Shown here: one piece after another, positions 6,393-12,394 of the stretch
Position numbering within the stretch: the first letter of the stretch is position 1
How the letters are laid out: each line of letters opens with the position of its first letter
Notes under the pieces: generated by a model
The model's input: the letters and a program-made list of their open reading frames with translations, nothing else
What the model was told of the DNA's origin: nothing
Database searches by the model: none
Origin: an uncultured Clostridia bacterium
GTDB taxonomy: Bacteria > Bacillota > Clostridia > Oscillospirales > Ruminococcaceae
NCBI GenBank assembly: GCA_938014855.1
Contig: CALLQM010000091.1
Coordinates: forward strand, 1 to 12,394
DNA length: 12,394 bases
Direction: 5' to 3'
Translations under genes and position numbers: made by a program

Positions 6393-9300
6393 TTATTTTG
6401 TAAAATAGTCCACAGCTGAGCCAAACAGATCTTGGAACTTATTGCCCTGCACATTCTGATAAAGATCTGCGGCATAACGCTCCGTATGACCCATCTTTCC
6501 AAATACCCGTCCGTCGGGGCTGGTGATTCCCTCAATCGCATCCATCGAATGGTTGGGATTAAAGCGGATATCAAGCGTCGGCGCTCCGCTTAGATCGACA
6601 TACTGTGTTGCGATCTGTCCGTTTGCGGCAAGCTGTTCGATGAGTGCCTGTGGAGCGACAAATCGTCCCTCACCGTGTGAAACTGCGATTGTGTGGATAT
6701 CGCCCGGCTTCATGTTCATCAGCCATGGGGATTTGTTGGAAGCAATCCTGGTGCGTACCAGCATGCTTTGGTGGCGTCCAATTGTATTATAGGTCAGTGT
6801 GGCACAATGTTCATCCATATCACGAATTTCGCCGTAAGGAACCAATCCCAGTTTAATCAGCGCTTGGAAACCGTTGCAGATTCCGCACATCAGCCCATCG
6901 CGGTTTTTCAGCAGTTCATGGACTGCATCGCGGATGCGGGGATTGCGCAAAAATGCGGTAATGAATTTACCCGAACCGTCCGGCTCGTCACCGCCGGAAA
7001 ATCCGCCGGGAAGTGCGATGATTTGACTGTTCTGAATGCATTTAGCAAAAGCGGCTACGCTGGCCTCGATATCGGATGCCGTCAGGTTGTTTATCACAAA
7101 AATTTCCGGCTGTGCTCCTGCACGGCGGAACGCACGTGCGGTATCGTATTCGCAGTTGGTACCGGGGAAAACCGGAATCAAAACGCGGGGTTTTGCAATT
7201 TTTACGCCTGAAGTCAGTTTTGACGAACTGGTGTACGCATATACAGGGACGTCTTTCTTTTCGGATTTTATGAGGTATGGAAAGACATTTTGAAGTTTGC
7301 TTTCCCAAAGTTTCTGTACTTCTTCTAATGATATGGATTCAAAGCCGTATTTGATACCATAATTGGAAGAAACCGTTCCGATGCAGATTAGTCCTTCTAT
7401 ATCTTCGCTTGCCTCCAGCAGGAATCCGCCATAAATCGGGTCAAATAGAGCGGCATCATCGAAAGTTGCCGAAAATTCGAATCCCAAACGATTGCCGAGG
7501 CACATTTTGGTAACGCCTTCACAGACACCGCCATAGCCAAGTGTCCAAGCTGATACGATTTTTCCGGCTTTAATCAGCGATTCTACCAAACGGAACACGC
7601 TTTTGACGCTTTCAAAATCAGGGAGCTGATTCTCCAAAAAGCGTGGTGTAATCAAATAGACTTTATGACCTGCCTGCTTAAATTCCGTCGATACGATTCG
7701 GTCGGTATGAGCGACGGATACGGCAAACGAAACCAATGTGGGCGGGACATCCAGTTCTTCAAAACTTCCGCTCATGGAATCTTTTCCGCCAATCGAACCA
7801 ATTCCCAGCGAAAGCTGAGCTTCCAATGCGCCAAGCAGGGCGGCCATTGGTTTTCCCCAGCGTTTGGGGTCGTTTTTTGTGCGTTCAAAGTATTCTTGGA
7901 ACGTCAGCCAGCATTGCTCAATGCTTCCTCCTGCCGCAACCACTTTTGCGACCGATTCGATGACGGCATTCATTGCGCCGTGATAAGGACTGCATTTGGA
8001 AAGGTCGGGGTTAAAGCCCCATCCCATGAGAGATGCTGTTGTCGTTTCGCCGTTTAAAACGGGAATTTTTGCGGCCATTGCCTGCGAAGGCGAGAGCTGA
8101 TGCCTGCCGCCGAATGGCATCAAAACCGTTCCTGCACCGATGGTGCTGTCGAACCGCTCCACAAGTCCTTTCTGCGAGCAGACGTTGAGCGAACCCATGA
8201 CAGCCATCCATTTTTCCCGAAGGGATTGTTCGGGGTGGCTCGGTGTAAAGGGCTGGGGCTGTTCGATTTCAATATCGGTATGTTTGGGTGCGCCGTTTGA
8301 ATTGAGGAAATCACGGGACAAGTCGACGATTCGGTTTGCGTTCCAATTCATGACAAGGCGTGGCGAAGCGGTAACTTGTGCAACTACGGTCGCTTCCAAG
8401 TTTTCCTGACGTGCATAGGTCATAAACTTGTCCGCATCTTGGGGAGCAACCACGACCGCCATGCGTTCCTGCGATTCAGAAATGGCAAGTTCGGTGCCGT
8501 CCAATCCGTTATATTTTTTCGGTACGGCGTCCAAATTGATTTCCAAGCCGTCCGCAAGTTCGCCGATCGCAACCGATACACCGCCTGCGCCGAAATCATT
8601 GCATCGTTTAATCAGGCGGGTGACATTGCCGCTGCGGAACAGGCGCTGAAGTTTGCGCTCAATCGGTGCATTTCCTTTTTGCACTTCCGCGCCGCAGGTT
8701 TCCAGCGATTCCAGTGTATGGGATTTGGAGGAGCCGGTGGCGCCGCCGCATCCGTCACGTCCGGTGCGTCCGCCAAGCAGAATTACGATATCGCCGGGTG
8801 CAGGACATTCACGCACCACATGGCTTGCGGGTGTGGCACCGACAACCGCTCCGATTTCCATGCGTTTTGCCGCATAACCGGGGTGATAGATTTCTGAGAC
8901 ATGGCCGGTCGCAAGACCGATTTGATTGCCGTAAGAACTGTAACCGGCGGCGGCGGTGGTTACGATTTTGCGCTGGGGCAGTTTGCCCTCCATGGTCTGC
9001 GAAAGCGGGACGGTGGGGTCTGCCGCTCCGGTGACACGCATCGCCTGATAAACGTAGCTGCGGCCGGAAAGCGGGTCGCGGATTGCACCGCCTAAACAGG
9101 TTGCCGCACCGCCGAACGGTTCAATTTCCGTCGGATGGTTATGCGTTTCATTTTTGAACATCAACAGCCAATCTTCGTCCTGACCGTCGACATCCACTGT
9201 AATTTTTACCGAACAGGCGTTGATTTCTTCGCTTTCGTCCAAAGCGGGAAGCATGCCTTCCGCTTTGAGCGCTTTTGCGCCGATGACCGCAAGATCCATC

Positions 9301-10106
9301 AGCGTCATGGGCTTTTCTCTGCCGGCATACAGGTTTGCACGCAGAGCAAGATATTTTTGATAGGTATCACGAATGTAAGGTGTCTCAATGTGAACATGAT
9401 CGATATTGGTCAAAAAGGTAGTATGGCGGCAATGATCCGACCAGTAGGTATCAATCATGCGAATTTCCGTAATGGTGGGGTCGCGGTGCTCCTCGTCACG
9501 AAAATACTGCTGACAAAAAGCAATATCATCGGTGTCCATGGCAAGACCATACTGCTGTACGAATCTGCATAGACCATCTGAGTCCAGCTTGATGAAGCCG
9601 TCCAGCGTCTCTACAGTGGTCGGGATTTCATAGCGGGCATCTAGCGTTTCGGGCTTGTCCATGCCGGCAAGGCGTCTTTCCACGGGGTTGACAAGGTAGT
9701 GTTTGATCGTATCGAGCGTTTCGTCCGAGATGTCGCCGGTAAGCACAAAAATACGCGCTGTACGAACGGTCGGGCGTTCTTTGGCAGTAGAAAGCGAAAT
9801 GCATTGTGCGCAGGAATCCGCGCGCTGGTCAAACTGACCGGGCAGATATTCCACCGCAAACACCTTGGCATCCGTTCCGAACTCAGGCAGTTCGTCGTAG
9901 GTAACGTCGACCTGAGGCTCCGAAAATATCGTGTGGCGGGCGTTTTCAAAATCCGACGGTTTGATGTGCTCAACATCGTAGCGGTTGATCACACGCACAC
10001 CGGTTACACAGTTTAACATCAGGGCGGTATGCAGATCGCTGAGGACGCCGGAGGCTTCCACATTAAATTCCGGCTTTTTCTCCACATAAATACGATAAAC
10101 GCTCAA
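6393..10106 (-). CDS. purL: Phosphoribosylformylglycinamidine synthase, single-chain form
   Basis: This enzyme converts FGAR to FGAM with ATP and glutamine, step four of purine synthesis. The open frame reaches 10208, but the TTG at 10104-10106 is preferred. It follows AAAGAGGT at a 7-base spacing, gives the expected N-terminus (SVYRIYVEKKPEFNVEA), and avoids overlap with mtaB. The protein is then 1237 residues. An N-terminal PurS-like region covers about 1-160, and the linker with DTYWSDHCRHTTF ends near 231. Two AIR-synthase-like halves carry the ATP site and FKNETHNHPTEIEPFGGAA. A class I glutaminase domain starts near 970, with nucleophile C1077 (GICNGFQ) and H1207/E1209 (GHTERY). Bacillus splits this into PurS, PurL and PurQ; the fused large form is known from many Clostridia. 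No other pur gene is in view. mtaB lies 64 bases upstream, with no terminator between. Confidence 0.97.
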   Translation of the reverse strand: MSVYRIYVEKKPEFNVEASGVLSDLHTALMLNCVTGVRVINRYDVEHIKPSDFENARHTIFSEPQVDVTYDELPEFGTDAKVFAVEYLPGQFDQRADSCAQCISLSTAKERPTVRTARIFVLTGDISDETLDTIKHYLVNPVERRLAGMDKPETLDARYEIPTTVETLDGFIKLDSDGLCRFVQQYGLAMDTDDIAFCQQYFRDEEHRDPTITEIRMIDTYWSDHCRHTTFLTNIDHVHIETPYIRDTYQKYLALRANLYAGREKPMTLMDLAVIGAKALKAEGMLPALDESEEINACSVKITVDVDGQDEDWLLMFKNETHNHPTEIEPFGGAATCLGGAIRDPLSGRSYVYQAMRVTGAADPTVPLSQTMEGKLPQRKIVTTAAAGYSSYGNQIGLATGHVSEIYHPGYAAKRMEIGAVVGATPASHVVRECPAPGDIVILLGGRTGRDGCGGATGSSKSHTLESLETCGAEVQKGNAPIERKLQRLFRSGNVTRLIKRCNDFGAGGVSVAIGELADGLEINLDAVPKKYNGLDGTELAISESQERMAVVVAPQDADKFMTYARQENLEATVVAQVTASPRLVMNWNANRIVDLSRDFLNSNGAPKHTDIEIEQPQPFTPSHPEQSLREKWMAVMGSLNVCSQKGLVERFDSTIGAGTVLMPFGGRHQLSPSQAMAAKIPVLNGETTTASLMGWGFNPDLSKCSPYHGAMNAVIESVAKVVAAGGSIEQCWLTFQEYFERTKNDPKRWGKPMAALLGALEAQLSLGIGSIGGKDSMSGSFEELDVPPTLVSFAVSVAHTDRIVSTEFKQAGHKVYLITPRFLENQLPDFESVKSVFRLVESLIKAGKIVSAWTLGYGGVCEGVTKMCLGNRLGFEFSATFDDAALFDPIYGGFLLEASEDIEGLICIGTVSSNYGIKYGFESISLEEVQKLWESKLQNVFPYLIKSEKKDVPVYAYTSSSKLTSGVKIAKPRVLIPVFPGTNCEYDTARAFRRAGAQPEIFVINNLTASDIEASVAAFAKCIQNSQIIALPGGFSGGDEPDGSGKFITAFLRNPRIRDAVHELLKNRDGLMCGICNGFQALIKLGLVPYGEIRDMDEHCATLTYNTIGRHQSMLVRTRIASNKSPWLMNMKPGDIHTIAVSHGEGRFVAPQALIEQLAANGQIATQYVDLSGAPTLDIRFNPNHSMDAIEGITSPDGRVFGKMGHTERYAADLYQNVQGNKFQDLFGSAVDYFTK

Positions 10107-10170
10107 TCTAACGACCTCTTTCTCTATTAATTTGGTTTTGGTTTGAAACGTTCGTTGAGGCACGGATTTG

Positions 10171-11460
10171 TCAGATGACAGCACCTGTACAAAAGTCGGC
10201 ATCCGCACCTGTGATCTTCACCTGCAAGAGTTTCCCGCGCAGATCTTCGTCTGAACGGACGTGAACAGGTGTATAATTTTCTGAGTACCCTTCATAAACG
10301 CCGTCTTTGACATGGCTTTCAAATAAAACGGACGCGGTTCTGCCGACCTGATGTTGCAAAAAGTCAGCGCGGGTACGGTCGGTCAGCGCGATCATGCGTG
10401 CACTGCGGCTGGATTTTTCAGCTTTGGTTACTTGATTCGGCAAAACAGCGGCACGCGTGCCGGGCCTTTGGGAATAAGCAAAAACATGCACCTTTGCAAA
10501 TGCAATTTTTTCCGCAAAAGCAAGGGAATGGGAGAATTCTTCTTCATCTTCGCCCGGAAAGCCTACCATAATATCTGTTGTAATGGCACAGTTTTTAAAA
10601 TGGCGGCGGAGGCTTTCAACGATTCGTGTATATTCGGCGGCGTCGTAATGGCGGTTCATCCGTTTCAGGGTTGCATCACAGCCGCTTTGCAGGGAAAGGT
10701 GGAACTGCGGGCACATCTGCGGAAACGATGCCATGCGTTCAATATCTTGATCGGTTAAAAGTTCCGGTTCAATCGACCCCAAGCGAACGCGCTCGATTCC
10801 TTTGGTGTTGCAGGCAAGTGCTATCGCGTCGATCAGCCGTTTGCCGAAATCTTTTCCGTAGCAGGAAAGGTTGATTCCGACCAAAACCACTTCCTGATAA
10901 CCGGATTGAGCCAAATCGTTCAGCTCATCGGCAAGCTCGTCCAGCGGTTTGGAACGGACAGGACCGCGTGCGGTGGGGATAATGCAGTAAGAGCAGTAGC
11001 GCTCGCATCCGTCCTCGATTTTGACAAACGCGCGGGTGCGTTCTGCGAAACCGGAGGCAGACATTTTTTCAAACGATTCCCCGCGTTCGTGCGGCTGAAT
11101 CTTGATGATTCGTTCCCCGGTGGCAAGACAGTGCGCAACCAGTTTCACAAGTTCGCCGCGTCCGCGGGCGCCCATAATGATATCGGCTTCCGGTAATTTT
11201 TCGGCGGCTTGTGGAAAAGCCTGCGGAAAACAGCCGGTCAGCGCCACTTTAGCGGCTGGGTTTTGAGATTTAAAATGCCGGAGCATTTGGCGTGTCTTTT
11301 TGTCGCCCGTTGCCGTGACCGTACAGGAATTGATGACATAGACGTCGGCAATTTCATCCGGCGCAACCACATCGTATCCGTCTGCGGCAAACAATTGAGA
11401 CAAAATTTGGGTCTCATATTGGTTCACTTTACATCCTAGGGTATAGAAAGCAATTCTCAT
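10171..11460 (-). CDS. mtaB: tRNA (N6-threonylcarbamoyladenosine(37)-C2)-methylthiotransferase
   Basis: This radical SAM enzyme adds a methylthio group to t6A at position 37 of ANN-decoding tRNAs, giving ms2t6A. The ATG at 11460 is chosen because GGAG sits about 8 bases upstream; an in-frame ATG four codons earlier lacks a ribosome site. The protein is 429 residues. The N-terminal UPF0004 domain has the three cluster cysteines C10 (TLGCKVNQYE), C46 (NSCTV) and C77 (TGCFPQ). The radical SAM motif is C152-x3-C156-x2-C159 (GCERYCSYCIIP). A C-terminal TRAM-type RNA-binding segment spans about 365-429. TLGCKVNQYE and the motif set favour MtaB over MiaB or RimO. It heads a likely mtaB-purL transcript. 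Confidence 0.95.
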   Translation of the reverse strand: MRIAFYTLGCKVNQYETQILSQLFAADGYDVVAPDEIADVYVINSCTVTATGDKKTRQMLRHFKSQNPAAKVALTGCFPQAFPQAAEKLPEADIIMGARGRGELVKLVAHCLATGERIIKIQPHERGESFEKMSASGFAERTRAFVKIEDGCERYCSYCIIPTARGPVRSKPLDELADELNDLAQSGYQEVVLVGINLSCYGKDFGKRLIDAIALACNTKGIERVRLGSIEPELLTDQDIERMASFPQMCPQFHLSLQSGCDATLKRMNRHYDAAEYTRIVESLRRHFKNCAITTDIMVGFPGEDEEEFSHSLAFAEKIAFAKVHVFAYSQRPGTRAAVLPNQVTKAEKSSRSARMIALTDRTRADFLQHQVGRTASVLFESHVKDGVYEGYSENYTPVHVRSDEDLRGKLLQVKITGADADFCTGAVI

Positions 11461-11541
11461 TGTACACTCCATCTAAATATGATTCAACAACCATGTTCAT
11501 ATTGCACAATCTGGCTGTGCTATTTTACAGATTCTACACAT

Positions 11542-11570
11542 ATTATAATGAATTTTAGCCACAATTACAA
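11542..11570 (-). promoter_or_regulatory. Sigma-A promoter for mtaB-purL
   Basis: On the minus strand TTGTAA (11565-11570), a 17-base spacer and a perfect TATAAT (11542-11547) point at mtaB. The leader would be about 75 bases and includes a small inverted repeat, GCACA/TGTGC at 11504-11520. The TATAAT lies in the palindrome ATTATAAT, so a -10 also reads on the other strand, but without a matching -35. Confidence 0.7.
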
Positions 11571-11577
11571 TTAGCAG

Positions 11578-11606
11578 TTGACTTAAAGAATCTACGCTGT
11601 TATATT
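11578..11606 (+). promoter_or_regulatory. Sigma-A promoter for the HPr-like gene
   Basis: TTGACT (11578-11583), a 17-base spacer and TATATT (11601-11606) match the consensus at five of six positions in each box. The leader would be about 50 bases. Its -35 is only seven bases from the -35 of the divergent mtaB promoter. Confidence 0.75.
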
Positions 11607-11662
11607 GTATTTGTAGTCAAAACATAAATAAGTAATATTTAGACATTGAGGAGGGCACTAAA

Positions 11663-11896
11663 TTGAAATCTACTGTGATTAAGCTCGAAACGATTAATGA
11701 TGTGAAAAACTTCGTAAATACCGTTTCAAAATATGACTTTGATGTAGATCTTGTTTCCGGAAGATATGCAGTGGATGCCAAATCGATCATGGGTATTTTT
11801 TCTCTTGACCTGGCGAAACCCATTAAAGTTGAAATCTATTCTGACAACTGCCAACAGTTCTTGGACGAAATCAAGGGCTTTATTCAGGAAGGCTAA
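11663..11896 (+). CDS. HPr-like protein lacking the phosphotransfer histidine
   Basis: The 77-residue protein aligns by eye with Bacillus HPr: SKYDFDVDL matches SKYDADVNL, and KSIMGIFSLDLAKPIKVEI matches KSIMGVMSLGIAKGAEITI. The regulatory serine that HPr kinase phosphorylates (Ser46 in HPr) is kept as S41. The HARPA motif with the catalytic His15 is absent; the equivalent position falls on T10 in ETINDVKNF. There is no histidine anywhere in the protein. It therefore cannot be a normal PTS phosphocarrier; a Crh-like regulatory role is possible, since Crh also lacks His15 but keeps Ser46. The start is TTG, fixed by AGGAGGG at an 8-base spacing. It is monocistronic, with its own promoter and terminator. 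Confidence 0.85.
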   Translation: MKSTVIKLETINDVKNFVNTVSKYDFDVDLVSGRYAVDAKSIMGIFSLDLAKPIKVEIYSDNCQQFLDEIKGFIQEG

Positions 11897-11905
11897 ACGG
11901 GATAT

Positions 11906-11936
11906 AAGGCGCTGCCGAAAGGCTGCGCCTTTTTTA
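11906..11936 (+). terminator. Terminator of the HPr-like gene
   Basis: The stem AAGGCGC/GCGCCTT continues past a T-T mismatch into GCC/GGC and is closed by a GAAA tetraloop (11917-11920). Six T follow. It begins about ten bases after the stop codon. Confidence 0.93.
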
Positions 11937-12030
11937 TACCGATTTGCAGCTGATTTTGGCTGTTTGAGCCGACATGTTTTGTCCCGCCCGCGCATACACA
12001 TGTACTATTCTAATGGGAGAGGTGTGCGTA

Positions 12031-12394
12031 ATGGGGAAAAAGTTGGCGGCGGCTTTCGCTGCGGTGCTGGCACTATATACGATCGGCATGCCGGTTCTGG
12101 CGGAAGATACAGCGGATATGACTGCGTTGGAAACGGCGGCAAAAGTTGACGAAAGTTTTCCGGCCAAATCGGCTATTTTAATTGAACAGGAAACCGGCAA
12201 AGTCCTTTTTGAAAAAAACGCAGATGAACAGCTCCCTCCTGCGTCGATCACAAAGATCATGACCCTTTTGCTGACGATGGAAGCAATCGACAGCGGAAAG
12301 ATTTCTTTGGAAGATATGGTGACCTGCTCTGCGCATGCAGAGTCAATGGGAGGCAGCCAAATCTGGTTTGAAGAGGGAGAACAGCTTTCTGTAG
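12031..12394 (+). CDS. Second D-alanyl-D-alanine carboxypeptidase, 3' end outside the window
   Basis: The frame is open to the window edge and shows the first 121 residues. A signal peptide (MGKKLAAAFAAVLALYTIGM, cleavage near residue 24 after VLA) is followed by KSAILIEQETGKVLFEKNADEQLPPASITK, the typical S11 start, split here as SAILIEQETGK and LPPASITK. S72 and K75 form the SxxK catalytic motif. The SxN and KTG motifs must lie outside the window. GAGAGGT lies about 7 bases before the ATG. Unlike the gene at 1583-3058 it has no serine-rich spacer and resembles the DacF/DacB group. In Bacillus dacF precedes the spoIIA operon, so the sequence after the window may be of interest, but nothing here shows that. 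The 134 bases upstream hold a terminator and no clear sigma-A promoter. Confidence 0.9.
   Translation, partial: MGKKLAAAFAAVLALYTIGMPVLAEDTADMTALETAAKVDESFPAKSAILIEQETGKVLFEKNADEQLPPASITKIMTLLLTMEAIDSGKISLEDMVTCSAHAESMGGSQIWFEEGEQLSV

Noticed and set aside
6693..7211. Plus-strand frames opposite purL (also 8376-8897, 7665-8057 and 9135-9572)
   Set aside because: They are shadow frames on the strand opposite a clearly coding gene and have no recognisable protein features or ribosome sites.
10140..10165. PurBox-like CGAACGTT before purL
   Set aside because: Only one copy with a mismatch to the Bacillus PurR core is present and no paired second box is seen; the palindromic look of AACGAACGTT is easily chance.
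10107..10208. Upstream extension of purL to an ATG at 10208
   Set aside because: It overlaps the mtaB 3' end, adds 34 residues unlike PurL N-termini, and ignores the well-placed AAAGAGGT before the TTG at 10106.
11938..12030. ACATGT repeated at about 11975 and 11998 and a GCATA before the second carboxypeptidase, considered as an operator or sporulation sigma promoter
   Set aside because: ACATGT is a short palindrome expected by chance, and the spacing from GCATA to the next -10-like stretch is too short for sigma-F or sigma-G.

Overview
The window reads as chromosomal housekeeping DNA from a spore-lineage Firmicute of class Clostridia, most likely in the Oscillospiraceae/Ruminococcaceae neighbourhood. 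This is inference from several signs: strong AGGAGG ribosome sites, two TTG starts, sigma-A style promoters, a single-chain purL, an HPr-like protein related to Bacillus HPr, and two low-molecular-weight D-Ala-D-Ala carboxypeptidases. I see no insertion sequence, phage gene, CRISPR array, tRNA or rRNA.

Layout. Positions 1-377 hold the end-of-operon ribosomal gene rplL (its ATG lacks only the first base), followed by two stacked hairpin terminators. The second of these also serves the convergent gene. Positions 468-1463 (minus) encode a DUF4349 lipoprotein. Positions 1583-3058 (minus) encode a D-Ala-D-Ala carboxypeptidase with a serine-rich spacer and a basic membrane tail. A 257-bp divergent region then leads into metY (3316-4614, plus), and a metallophosphoesterase-like gene with altered active-site motifs (4722-5396, plus) follows. 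Between 5397 and 5580 there is no convincing gene, but there is a near-consensus promoter followed about 45 bases later by a hairpin terminator. That is a candidate short RNA. Positions 5579-6279 (minus) carry a TVP38/DedA-type membrane protein gene whose reading frame is broken by one base near 5724-5731; the missing C-terminus is intact in another frame and ends exactly at the terminator. Positions 6393-10106 (minus) are purL, read from a TTG start and probably cotranscribed with mtaB (10171-11460). A back-to-back promoter pair at 11542-11606 separates mtaB from a small HPr-like gene (11663-11896, plus), which has its own terminator. The window ends inside a second carboxypeptidase gene (12031 onward).

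The genes do not form one pathway: translation (rplL, mtaB tRNA modification), cell wall trimming (two carboxypeptidases), methionine/cysteine metabolism (metY) and purine synthesis (purL) sit side by side. The most useful second-look items are the one-base frame break in the TVP38 gene, the promoter-terminator unit at 5469-5585, the metallophosphoesterase with GTHD and GSCH in place of GNH[E/D] and GHxH, and the HPr-like protein that keeps the regulatory serine loop but lacks the phosphotransfer histidine. I did not find a clearly novel multi-gene system.
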